A stretch of DNA of 27,604 nt from Alphaproteobacteria bacterium (lineage in GTDB: Bacteria; Pseudomonadota; Alphaproteobacteria; Micavibrionales; Micavibrionaceae): assembly GCA_016763095.1 (NCBI GenBank), contig JAESUK010000040.1:1-27604 (forward strand), written 5' to 3'. Positions 7,121 through 15,318 of the stretch are shown here, piece by piece; within the stretch, counting starts at the first letter, position 1; each line of letters begins with the position of its first letter. The notes below the pieces were generated by a model. That model was not told where the DNA came from. It searched no databases and saw nothing but the letters and a program-made list of their open reading frames with translations. Position numbers and translations under genes: made by a program.

Positions 7121-7555
7121 ATGAATACAACCATAAAAAGAAGAATTTGGATTATTGATGATGATACAATTGTAGGTAACATTCTCGTAGATCATTTGCG
7201 AGGGTCTCTCGGATTTGAGCCATATTATTTCTCCTGTGCAAAGGATGCATACAAAATGCTCCGATACGTTAGGCCAGATATTATTTTACTTGATTGGATG
7301 ATGCCTAATCACGATGGTATGGATTTCATTAAAACGCTAAAAAAGAAAGAAAAAACCTCTACAATACCTATCTTTATGATTACAGGAAAAACATCAATTA
7401 CATCATTTGAATCTGCATGCCACAGGGGCATAGATGGTTACATTACAAAGCCCATTGATTACTTCAAACTAAGTAGCCGTTTAAACTATTTTTTTGAAAA
7501 TTTAGATCAATCAGAAAAGGATCACCAAGAATTATGTATGACCAAGTTGAAATAA
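7121..7555 (+). CDS. Stand-alone receiver-domain response regulator, probable phosphorelay intermediate
   Basis: This 144-residue receiver protein has IIDDD (Asp13-15), phosphoacceptor Asp58 in LLDWMMPNHDG, switch Thr in FMITGKTSI and Lys in ITKPIDYFKL. The frame is open from an ATG at 7091, but a perfect sigma54 promoter covers 7094-7109 with its start near 7120, so I start at 7121; ATG 7115 is the alternative. No Shine-Dalgarno is present, and the mRNA would be leaderless. The gene overlaps the HPt gene by 22 bases. A receiver translated with an HPt suggests the middle steps of a His-Asp-His-Asp relay: the local histidine kinase has no receiver of its own, and this protein could supply it. 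Confidence 0.85.
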   Translation: MNTTIKRRIWIIDDDTIVGNILVDHLRGSLGFEPYYFSCAKDAYKMLRYVRPDIILLDWMMPNHDGMDFIKTLKKKEKTSTIPIFMITGKTSITSFESACHRGIDGYITKPIDYFKLSSRLNYFFENLDQSEKDHQELCMTKLK

Positions 7556-7878
7556 AACCAGAAGCTCTGAAAGCTTTAAAACAAGCAATTGGTGAGATGA
7601 AAGCAAAACATTATTTAGATCGTTTTTTAAAGGAGTCCTCGTATAAAATCAAAGATATAGAAAAGGCATTTTCTATTAAAGATTATACAACGTTACAACA
7701 CCTTACACACACACATGCCAGTTCATCAGCAACATTTGGTGCCATTGATCTTCAGAGCCTGTGTCAGCGTATTGAAAATAGTTGTGCAGAAGGAAATACA
7801 TACAATATGCAGAATGACATTAAGGCTTTAAAAAGAGCGAATCAGCTCTCCTGCCAAATATTAGAAGACTATTACTAA
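7534..7878 (+). CDS. HPt-domain phosphotransfer protein (LuxU-like role)
   Basis: This 114-residue, mostly helical protein is an isolated histidine phosphotransfer domain. The signature THTHASSSATFGAIDLQSLCQRIE (about residues 58-81) aligns with the family AHxLKSSSxxxGAxxLxxLCxxLE, making His59 the likely phosphoacceptor. The usual Leu-Lys after the histidine is replaced by His-Ala. It would take phosphate from a receiver, most simply the overlapping one upstream, and pass it to a second receiver. The convergent LuxO-like activator, whose stop codon overlaps this one by 4 bases, is the obvious target by analogy with LuxU-LuxO. The start has only a distant AAGGAT, consistent with translational coupling. 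Confidence 0.8.
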   Translation: MYDQVEIKPEALKALKQAIGEMKAKHYLDRFLKESSYKIKDIEKAFSIKDYTTLQHLTHTHASSSATFGAIDLQSLCQRIENSCAEGNTYNMQNDIKALKRANQLSCQILEDYY

Positions 7879-9296
7879 GCTTCTTTTTTCCATTGGTTTT
7901 TCTTGCGATAGAGCGTTGCCGTGCTAACATTTAGAAAATGTGCCGCTTCAGACACGTTGTTAGAACAAACTCTCAATGCATTCTCAATAGCCTGTTTTTC
8001 CAAGCAATCCATTGTAACAAGTGTTTCTTTACTATTACCAAAAACATTTTCACTCATTGACCCATGCACCATGGGCAAGCCTTCTACTGATGATTGGGGC
8101 AATGATGGAGCTACCGCATGATCAATTGAGAAAGAGTCTAAAGGTGAAGGTAACATTTTCATTGTTATACTCTCCCCCTGATTAAGCACGACAATATTCC
8201 AAATCACATTTTGAAGCTGTCTAACATTCCCTGGCCAGCTATATTGCAGTAACCGATAACGAACATCTTCATCAAATCCTTTAAAATCTTTTCCTTCTTC
8301 TTTCGCACATTTTTCAAGAAAATGCTGTGCAATTAACATGACATCTTCTCCCCGTTCACGAAGTGATGGCATCGCAATCGGTAATACATGTAAACGATAA
8401 TATAAATCTTCTCTAAAATTTCCTGCTTGGACTTCTTTTAGAGGGTCTCTATTGGTTGCGCATACAAAGCGGACATCAACTTTTTCATCTTTATTACCGC
8501 CAACCTTTTGAAACGTTCCCGTTTGTATAAAACGAAGGAGTTTTGTTTGTAAATCAATGTCCATCTCGCAGATTTCATCCAAGAATAGCGTTCCTCCATT
8601 TGCCTTATGAGCCAACCCTTCGCGATCACTGTTCGCACCCGTAAAAGCCCCCTTTACATGACCAAACACTTCGCTTTCCATGAGTTCCCGCGGGATTGCG
8701 CCACAATTCACAGCACAAAATGATTTCGACTTACGTGGACCGTTACGGTGAAGTGCCTCAGCGCACAGTTCTTTCCCTGTACCACTTTCCCCAGTGATAA
8801 ATACAGTCGCCTTACTCACTGCCGCAGACTCAATAATTTGATATACGGATTGCATAGGAAGAGATGCGCCAACAAAAGTAGAAAAATCTTTACGATCAGA
8901 TTTTTCTTCATATGTTTTGATCACGTCATGCAACCTTCTGTTCTCAAGAATATTGTTTAGCGTGCAGGTTAACCGTTCTTTCGTCGTTGGTTTAATAATA
9001 AAATCGCGCGCCCCAAGTTGCATCGCTTTCACAGCTGTTGCAAGCGACCCTTGCCCTGTGATCATCACGACTTCGGTACTAATTTGTTCCTGTTGTATAT
9101 ATTCTAAAAGCTCTAAACCAGTTCCATCTGGAAGCATATTGTCCAATAAGACGATATCATAAGAGGTCTTTTCAAAGGCATCTTTTGCATCAAGAACACT
9201 AATAACACATTCAATTTCAGCCGTTATTTCTGCGAGGTAATCACAGAACAACTCGGCCATATTTTTATCGTCTTCAACGATTAAAATTTTCTTCAC
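7875..9296 (-). CDS. LuxO-like sigma54-dependent response regulator (NtrC family)
   Basis: The protein has about 473 residues with three domains. The receiver has VEDD, Asp52 in LLDNMLPDGTG, and IIKPTTKERL with the Lys. The AAA+ domain has Walker A GESGTGKE, the sigma54-contact loop GAFTGA and Walker B GGTLFLDE. The C-terminal Fis-type helix-turn-helix is around NVSEAAHFLNVSTATLYRKK. Stretches such as DLQTKLLRFIQTGTFQKVG, VRFVCATNRDP, REDLYYRLHVLPI and WPGNVRQLQNV match Vibrio LuxO as I remember it. I prefer GTG 9296 over GTG 9302 because GAAGGGG then lies 5 bases upstream. When phosphorylated it should activate sigma54 promoters, at least eight of which are predicted in this locus. PrsR of PEP-CTERM systems is the other relative to consider. 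Confidence 0.87.
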   Translation of the reverse strand: MKKILIVEDDKNMAELFCDYLAEITAEIECVISVLDAKDAFEKTSYDIVLLDNMLPDGTGLELLEYIQQEQISTEVVMITGQGSLATAVKAMQLGARDFIIKPTTKERLTCTLNNILENRRLHDVIKTYEEKSDRKDFSTFVGASLPMQSVYQIIESAAVSKATVFITGESGTGKELCAEALHRNGPRKSKSFCAVNCGAIPRELMESEVFGHVKGAFTGANSDREGLAHKANGGTLFLDEICEMDIDLQTKLLRFIQTGTFQKVGGNKDEKVDVRFVCATNRDPLKEVQAGNFREDLYYRLHVLPIAMPSLRERGEDVMLIAQHFLEKCAKEEGKDFKGFDEDVRYRLLQYSWPGNVRQLQNVIWNIVVLNQGESITMKMLPSPLDSFSIDHAVAPSLPQSSVEGLPMVHGSMSENVFGNSKETLVTMDCLEKQAIENALRVCSNNVSEAAHFLNVSTATLYRKKNQWKKEA

Positions 9297-9362
9297 GTAC
9301 ACCCCTTCTTATTATTGTGAAACTATATCAGGACATTATAGACAGTTCATTAGCCCCGACAA

Positions 9363-10073
9363 TCAAAACCTCTGCGACAAAAGTGAGCTAGACTTAACTC
9401 TCTGTGCCCATTTACCTACCAATCTTGGGGAAACCGTAATAAAACGCTGTAATGTTCTTTCCAGTTCCTCCGATAATGGAGGGTTTTTGTAGTCATTCAT
9501 GACATACCCTTGTATTACACCACCATGATCTTTTAGAATTTTTTGAGTCTTAATTATATCTGTCTCATTCGTCTGCCCAGATAAAAGAATAGGCAAACAG
9601 ACATCAGATGCAGAAGATACGATCTCTGCAGGAACAGTTTTTCCTCTTGTACCTATGACTGCACCAGCATCAATTACTATCATATCATATTTTTGTTTTA
9701 ATTTATTAAACATCTCTTCAAAAATATTTTTCTCTTTAAAGGACCAATGTAGAGAGAGAGAAGACGGTGCCGATAGTATGGATAACCCCGTCCGCCCCAT
9801 TGGCTTAATATTATCCGCTTCTAAGACAGTTTCAGGTGTCCAGTCCTGTGGTGGACAGGCGAGCTGTGCACCGATTGTATGATGAGTACGATCCAGATCA
9901 ATAAGCAAGGTTCTTGAACCAGATGCGGCAAAACGCCTTGCAAGCGCATATGCAATTGAAGTTGTCCCTACTTCTGGAGTCACACCGACACAGGAAATTG
10001 TTTTAATACTCTGGTGCACAAGTTGGTAGTGGAGTGCTTGTATATCCTTATGTTCTATTGGAAGGGTCATCAT
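9363..10073 (-). CDS. BY-kinase/ParA-like ATPase of polysaccharide export, atypical P-loop
   Basis: This 236-residue cytoplasmic protein has the fold of the CpsD/Wzc kinase domain: a P-loop region GVTPEVGTTS (residues 30-39), Walker A' TLLIDLD (55-61) and Walker B MIVIDAG. The lysine expected after the second glycine is Thr37, so normal ATP hydrolysis or autophosphorylation is doubtful. There is no tyrosine-rich C-terminal tail and no fused Wzz domain. It starts 2 bases after the SLBB exporter stop codon, so the two are one operon. Such proteins normally pace chain export by cycling on a polysaccharide co-polymerase; this one may act only as a structural or regulatory partner. The chosen ATG is the first of two in tandem (ATGATG). 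Confidence 0.75.
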   Translation of the reverse strand: MMTLPIEHKDIQALHYQLVHQSIKTISCVGVTPEVGTTSIAYALARRFAASGSRTLLIDLDRTHHTIGAQLACPPQDWTPETVLEADNIKPMGRTGLSILSAPSSLSLHWSFKEKNIFEEMFNKLKQKYDMIVIDAGAVIGTRGKTVPAEIVSSASDVCLPILLSGQTNETDIIKTQKILKDHGGVIQGYVMNDYKNPPLSEELERTLQRFITVSPRLVGKWAQRVKSSSLLSQRF

Positions 10074-10075
10074 GA

Positions 10076-12271
10076 TTATATCCCCGCTATTGTTGCAATA
10101 AGAGAGATCACGCCCATTGTATCTTTTAAGTTTTCACGAAACTTGGCGCGATTGCTCTGGGACTTATCCGGTACATAAATTGTATCTCCAACGCGGACAA
10201 CAGGAAGACTTAGGAAATCTCCGCTTTTGGCAAATCCGACGAGATCAAAGCTACTTGCTTTAGGCTGACCTTTACCCAAATTCACCACAACAATTTTTTC
10301 CTGCCATGCATCGGATCTTGGTCCACCAGCTTCTGCAAGAAGGTCAAGAATTGTCATGTTATTTTTGAATTCATAACGTCCAGGATTTGCCACCGCACCA
10401 AGTACCCGTACTGTTTCTTCCTTTGGCGTGTCAATCCACTGTCTGGTACGGTGTGGTATATAGATAACATCAGCGGGTCGTACCTTGGGGAGTAACCTTT
10501 CATCCCCTGTTTCAAAATACTTTGAGAGGTTTACTTTTGTAATCCGAGCCTTTCCTTCTCCTCTATGTGAAATACGAATATTATGGAGATCAGCATTTGG
10601 CGATGGACCTTGCGCCGCAGAGAAAATATCCATAAAAGTCAAATTATCGTTAAAGGCATAACGTCCTGGTGCTAACATAGCACCTAATATAAATATAGAA
10701 CGATCCGTATCTTGTTTTGTCCATTGTGATCTATTATCACTTGGGTCTTTTGGTAATTCGGGAATCTGAATTGTATAGCCTGATTTTATAACAGGAAGGT
10801 CTGATACGTTACCGCCTTCATTCATAAACTTTGAAAAATCGAAGATAACAGGAGATACTTTTCCTTTTTCTTCTGGAGGAGGAAGAATAGACACTTTAGA
10901 TGTATCTCCGTTTCGACCTGGTCCACCAGCATGAGCAATAAGATCAAGAAAACTCATTTCGTCTGCCCACTCATAGCGCCCAGGACGCACGACGGAACCA
11001 ATCACCATAACCGCACGATCAGGACCAATTTTGAGCCATGATTTTTCGTTCATATCAGCTTTTTCAGGGACAAATATTGCATCACCAGCTTCAATCATCG
11101 GAAGAACGAGATCGTTTTTACGCTCTGTAAATGCCATCAAATCAAACCGTATGACATCTCCATCTTTTTTAAGGATACGAATTTGGCGCGTTTCCGCAAA
11201 ACGCGTTGGTCCACCCGCATTTGCTAATACATCAAATAAACTCACACCTTTTTTCGTTTCATATGCACCGGGGTGAAACACCTCTCCCATGACATAGATA
11301 ATTTTTGATCCTGTCTTCACCTGCTCGGTAACCTGAGGCACAAAAATAGTATCGCCCATTCCAATCTCAGGCATCAATTCAGGATTACCTGTATCCATAT
11401 ACTCTCTCATATTGAAGGGATACGGCTCTCCTTTTGAAATAATGCGGATTTGTTCAATCCCAGCATACCTTGTTACCCCTCCCGCACGCATCATCATATC
11501 AATCACGCTTGCTCCCAGTTTATATTTAAAGCTTCCGGGGCGATGGACTTCACCAAAGACTTTCACCGCATCTTCGCCACCACCATCACCGGCCGAGGTC
11601 AATGTGCGTGCATCAAATTCCACTTGCACATTTCCTGTTAAGGGCGATGCTGGCACAAAGACCACATCAAGAGGCTTTAAATCTGGAATGATGGAATCAT
11701 CCCCTGTATCAAGATACTTTTTATAATCAAAGATTATGACCTCATCCAGACGACGGACTTGGATTTTATCAAGCTGTGCGCCCTGTGCGAGACCACCAGC
11801 GGCTTGAATTGCCATTTGAACTGTTGAATGAGGTATGAGTTGAACTGGTCCTGGGTCTTTAACATATCCAAGAACGGTTACAAATAACTGCCGCTCTTTC
11901 AGCGTTATAGAAATATCTTCTACATCACGGTAAGCCGTCGACAAACTTAACTGTATTGTTGTAACACCCATCATCCAGTCTTTGCCCGACATATGAATAC
12001 GCCCTATTTCAGGTAAAGAAAGAAAACCATCTTGATCAATTGAAAAAGGATCACCGAAAGCACTCTCACCAGGAAAATCAATCAGAATCATATCTCCAGT
12101 ACGAAGTATTACTTCATCTGCTACTGATGCGATTGGGCTGACAAGTTCAGGAATTGTCTGCTCGGATTTATCTTCTTGGGCATAAGCCTTAAAACCAATC
12201 CCTAAGCAAATAATTAGAACGACTGCCGTCATAACTCGCTGTATTTTTTTATTGATTGTTAGCAACTTCAT
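10076..12271 (-). CDS. Polysaccharide export protein with six SLBB repeats
   Basis: This 731-residue protein has a signal peptide ending at FKAYAQ, a Poly_export-type N-terminal domain (ILRTGDMILIDFPGE onward), and six SLBB repeats. Each repeat begins with a V-x-G-x-V-x-x-PG pattern (VLGYVKDPG, VFGEVHRPG, VMGEVFHPG, VIGSVVRPG, ILGAMLAPG, VLGAVANPG) and most close with a GDTIFVP-type motif. A short hydrophobic C-terminus follows. Wza-family outer-membrane exporters usually have two or three SLBB domains, so six suggests an extended periplasmic channel. There is no lipobox. I prefer ATG 12271, with AAAGGGG upstream, over the open GTG at 12295. It is co-transcribed with the ATPase gene. No sigma54 site was found directly upstream, so it may depend on read-through from the STAS gene. 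Confidence 0.85.
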   Translation of the reverse strand: MKLLTINKKIQRVMTAVVLIICLGIGFKAYAQEDKSEQTIPELVSPIASVADEVILRTGDMILIDFPGESAFGDPFSIDQDGFLSLPEIGRIHMSGKDWMMGVTTIQLSLSTAYRDVEDISITLKERQLFVTVLGYVKDPGPVQLIPHSTVQMAIQAAGGLAQGAQLDKIQVRRLDEVIIFDYKKYLDTGDDSIIPDLKPLDVVFVPASPLTGNVQVEFDARTLTSAGDGGGEDAVKVFGEVHRPGSFKYKLGASVIDMMMRAGGVTRYAGIEQIRIISKGEPYPFNMREYMDTGNPELMPEIGMGDTIFVPQVTEQVKTGSKIIYVMGEVFHPGAYETKKGVSLFDVLANAGGPTRFAETRQIRILKKDGDVIRFDLMAFTERKNDLVLPMIEAGDAIFVPEKADMNEKSWLKIGPDRAVMVIGSVVRPGRYEWADEMSFLDLIAHAGGPGRNGDTSKVSILPPPEEKGKVSPVIFDFSKFMNEGGNVSDLPVIKSGYTIQIPELPKDPSDNRSQWTKQDTDRSIFILGAMLAPGRYAFNDNLTFMDIFSAAQGPSPNADLHNIRISHRGEGKARITKVNLSKYFETGDERLLPKVRPADVIYIPHRTRQWIDTPKEETVRVLGAVANPGRYEFKNNMTILDLLAEAGGPRSDAWQEKIVVVNLGKGQPKASSFDLVGFAKSGDFLSLPVVRVGDTIYVPDKSQSNRAKFRENLKDTMGVISLIATIAGI

Positions 12272-12346
12272 TACGTTCACCCCTTTGCACTTCACACCCT
12301 TTTTCCCTCAATCGGTGGTTTAGCTTATGCATTCATTCATGGACAA

Positions 12347-12688
12347 TTATGACATGCCCATATTCTTGTTATATTCCTGTGCTGCAATAACTGGCATGCT
12401 AGAAAATTCTTCTTCTGCTTCTATACGCATCACTTTATCTATGCGCAGATACTTTAAAAGGCGCAAAGGCTGACCATTCACATTCATCAATGTCAGGTTG
12501 AAATCGTCCTCAATTTGTTTTTTGTAGAGATAAACAATGATCCCCACGCCAGATGAATCCATAAAGTCGACATCTTCCAAATCAAGAATAATATCATTCC
12601 CCAATAACATCAGGGTCGCAAATGTTTCTTCTAAAGTACTAATTGTTTGTGTATCCATCGCCCCATCTATTTTATAATGTGTTGTCAT
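12347..12688 (-). CDS. STAS-domain protein (anti-sigma-factor-antagonist type)
   Basis: This 113-residue protein is a single STAS domain with the SpoIIAA/RsbV signature: IILDLEDVDFMDSSGVGIIVYLYKK. The serine after Asp44 (Ser45) is the expected phosphorylation site. The open frame extends to an ATG at 12739, but a perfect sigma54 promoter covers 12717-12732, and AAGGAG sits just upstream of ATG 12688; that start is therefore chosen. In this family dephosphorylated protein binds an anti-sigma kinase, but none is encoded in the window, so its partner is unknown. It lies between the kinase operon and the export operon and may be the first gene of the latter, 75 bases ahead. Confidence 0.85.
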   Translation of the reverse strand: MTTHYKIDGAMDTQTISTLEETFATLMLLGNDIILDLEDVDFMDSSGVGIIVYLYKKQIEDDFNLTLMNVNGQPLRLLKYLRIDKVMRIEAEEEFSSMPVIAAQEYNKNMGMS

Positions 12689-12716
12689 TTCACTCTCCTT
12701 TTTAAGATAGAAGAGG

Positions 12717-12732
12717 TGCAATGACTGTGCCA
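12717..12732 (-). promoter_or_regulatory. Consensus sigma54 promoter of the STAS gene
   Basis: The minus strand reads TGGCAC-AGTCA-TTGCA, matching the sigma54 consensus at all conserved positions. The predicted start near 12706 gives an 18-base leader with AAGGAG ahead of ATG 12688. It probably also serves the downstream SLBB and ATPase genes. Confidence 0.88.
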
Positions 12733-12804
12733 CCATCACAAGAGCATATCACACTGATTTATAACGTTATTTAATTTTATTCTTATAGAGTAATGAAGAT
12801 ATTC

Positions 12805-15318
12805 TCATTTTGAGGCACAAGAAGAGGAACAAGGGATGTCTATATAAAACGTTGTTCCTTCACTGGCAGTGGTTTCAAAACCAATTTTACCATCATGTGC
12901 CTCTACAATTTTTTTAGTAATATAAAGTCCCAATCCTGTTCCAGATAATTTTCTAACGTCGGATGAATCTTGTTGTGCAAATTTGGTGAAAATCCTTTTT
13001 TGAAATTCGTCTGAAATACCATTCCCATAATCTATGACAGAGATACGAACCATATTATCTGCCCCATCAATTTTTTGCGCTTTAATATCAACATGATTTG
13101 ATCCCATGGAAAACTTGGCAGCATTGGACAGCAGATTGGCAAAGACTTGGATGATCCTATTTTTATCAACATTAATATAAGTATCTGGAACGCTATCGAG
13201 AACAACAAAATTAACCTTGTATTTTTCTCCATACGCTTCGTTAAGCTCCACGCCTTGTTGAATAATATATGCCAGTTCATAACTTTTAGGATAAAACCGC
13301 ATCTCTCCAGATTCCAGCTTTTCCGTATCCAAAATATCATCGATCAGAAATTTAAGGCGGGTGCTGTTACGGTACGCTATTGAGATTAATTTTTTTTCTT
13401 CTGCATTTTTGGAAGCACCGTACAGATGATTAATTAATCCAAGCGAACCATGAATAGACGTTAGAGGTGTTCGCAATTCATGGCTAACGGTTGAGATAAA
13501 TTCTGTCTTCATCGCTTCTACGCGCTTACGGTCGCTAATATCACTTTGAATACCAACATAATATTTTAAACTGTCATCACTGTCGAAAATGGGGTTAAGA
13601 CTCAACTCATTCCAAAAGGTTTCCCCATCTTTTTTATAATTCAGTATTTCCACCTTAATAGATTCTCGGTTACGAATAGCATCAGATATGGCCTTCACTG
13701 TATTAGGGTCTGTTTCTGGTCCTTGCAGAAAGCTACAACTAGACCCCATTATTTCTTTCATAGATAGACCAGAAATATCTACAAATGCCTGATTACAAAA
13801 AATGAGTGGTTGGTGTTTTTTCTGTCCGTCACTAATTGTCACACCCAGACTAATTTCTTCAATGGCTCTCGCCATCAGGGTATTTTGTTCTGCCAACTTC
13901 AGAATTTCTTCTTCCTTTTGCTTACGGTCATGGATATCTGTTGCTGTGACAATATAGCCTGTTAATTTACCTGTGTGATCCTTAAAGGAAGTGGTTGATA
14001 AAATATACGGTTTTGCCTCTGTTTGAGGCTTGGTTAATCGCATTTCTATCTCATGCGAACCGTGTTTCTTCGAGAGATAAAAAAATGTGTCGCAATTATT
14101 GTATGACGTATGTGAAAAATTCTTAATTAAATCTTCTCGATGTTGCTCAAGATCTTCATGAAAAATAATATCTTGAAGATAAGTGGGTATTTCATCCCCC
14201 TCATCTATAAATAAGGATAGAGCGGGATCATTCGTTCGCACAATACACCCATGTGTATCCAAGACAAAGACAGGAAGCGGTAAACCTTCAAAAAGCGTGT
14301 CTATGTACTCTTTAGAAACGGTTGTATTCTGAAGATCCGCAGCCATTTGGTTATAGGATAGCTCAAGACGAGCGAGTTCTTTGATCGGACTAAGCACGAT
14401 ACGCTTCGAAAGATCTTTTTTTGTTCGTAGGGTTTGTAACTGACTAGCAATATTAGCAAGAACTTTGGTCACACTTTGCCCCGCCAAAGATAATGATAGG
14501 ACAATCCCGCCGAGCGCGATGACAATAAAAGCAATTAGAGCATATTGTACATCCCTCACGGCTTTGAATGCGATGCTATTTTTTTGTGCCGAGACGAGCG
14601 TTAACCCCGCACGACCGTCAATAGTTTTTGTTGATGTTACCCAGTCTTTGAGATTATATTCACTATAAATATCGCCAACGTGAAAATACTTTTGTCCTGA
14701 TGATAGAGCCAAAAAATGACGGTGGGCGTCGATAAGACTTATATGGCTTCTGGCTGACGTAACATTTAAAAACTCAGAAAGAGTTTGCGGATCAAACGAA
14801 AGGACTAAGGCCCCTTCTGGCAAACCATTGATAATAATTGGTTCAGCCATGATCAAGCCACTATGATCAATCACCTCAAAACGGGTACCACTCAATATTT
14901 TTCTAAACCATTCCCCTTTAACATCAAATGTACTTTCAATGTTATTTGTTGCTAAGACATGCCCCTGAAAATCAAGTAGCTCTATACGTCCCCCAACCTG
15001 AGGGCCGGGGACACGTAACGTTTCGAGGAGATGAGGAATATATTCACCCGCTCCTTGAGGATCAACCAGAGAATTTACGATCATTCCATTTTGAGACAGG
15101 TTGCTTAACCAGTTTTTTGTAACATCAAGACGACGATTAAGCGTTTGGGAAGCAAAAAATAGTTCATTTTCAATATTGTTATATTCTTGCTTCTCAATTG
15201 TGTTGTACGTGAACTTATAGGTCAGGATAAAAGCAACAAGTAATACAGGAATTACAGCAGGCAAAATATGCCACAGAACATGGCGTAAAATTGTCGTGTT
15301 GTTTCCACTATTTTTCAT
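12805..15318 (-). CDS. Membrane histidine kinase with periplasmic sensor, PAS and LOV-type PAS domains
   Basis: This 837-residue protein has in order: a transmembrane helix (about 15-34), a periplasmic sensor (about 35-255), a second helix (about 258-280), a HAMP-like linker, a PAS domain (about 336-462), a LOV-like PAS domain (about 480-598), HisKA with His613 in VSHELRTPLTS, and HATPase with the N-box NLLSNAAKFS and glycine motifs DYGNGIS and GTGLGL. There is no receiver domain, so it is not hybrid like LuxQ. The LOV-like segment keeps the adduct cysteine (Cys528 in GSSCSFLQG), NYKKDG and FWN. The gene overlaps the binding-protein gene by 11 bases, suggesting a LuxPQ- or TorTS-like sensing pair. 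It probably feeds the nearby receiver, HPt and LuxO-like proteins. Confidence 0.85.
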   Translation of the reverse strand: MKNSGNNTTILRHVLWHILPAVIPVLLVAFILTYKFTYNTIEKQEYNNIENELFFASQTLNRRLDVTKNWLSNLSQNGMIVNSLVDPQGAGEYIPHLLETLRVPGPQVGGRIELLDFQGHVLATNNIESTFDVKGEWFRKILSGTRFEVIDHSGLIMAEPIIINGLPEGALVLSFDPQTLSEFLNVTSARSHISLIDAHRHFLALSSGQKYFHVGDIYSEYNLKDWVTSTKTIDGRAGLTLVSAQKNSIAFKAVRDVQYALIAFIVIALGGIVLSLSLAGQSVTKVLANIASQLQTLRTKKDLSKRIVLSPIKELARLELSYNQMAADLQNTTVSKEYIDTLFEGLPLPVFVLDTHGCIVRTNDPALSLFIDEGDEIPTYLQDIIFHEDLEQHREDLIKNFSHTSYNNCDTFFYLSKKHGSHEIEMRLTKPQTEAKPYILSTTSFKDHTGKLTGYIVTATDIHDRKQKEEEILKLAEQNTLMARAIEEISLGVTISDGQKKHQPLIFCNQAFVDISGLSMKEIMGSSCSFLQGPETDPNTVKAISDAIRNRESIKVEILNYKKDGETFWNELSLNPIFDSDDSLKYYVGIQSDISDRKRVEAMKTEFISTVSHELRTPLTSIHGSLGLINHLYGASKNAEEKKLISIAYRNSTRLKFLIDDILDTEKLESGEMRFYPKSYELAYIIQQGVELNEAYGEKYKVNFVVLDSVPDTYINVDKNRIIQVFANLLSNAAKFSMGSNHVDIKAQKIDGADNMVRISVIDYGNGISDEFQKRIFTKFAQQDSSDVRKLSGTGLGLYITKKIVEAHDGKIGFETTASEGTTFYIDIPCSSSCASK

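Noticed and set aside
7013..7195. 60-codon minus-strand frame overlapping the candidate small RNA
   Set aside because: It begins upstream of the predicted transcript start, has no Shine-Dalgarno, and ends in the terminator stem; the sequence is better explained as promoter plus RNA.
11412..11726. 104-codon plus-strand frame opposite the SLBB exporter gene
   Set aside because: It is antisense to a strongly supported coding region with clear domain repeats, and its product has no recognisable features.
12689..12739. N-terminal extension of the STAS protein to ATG 12739
   Set aside because: The extension contains a perfect sigma54 promoter, lacks a Shine-Dalgarno, and is not part of the STAS fold; ATG 12688 has AAGGAG.
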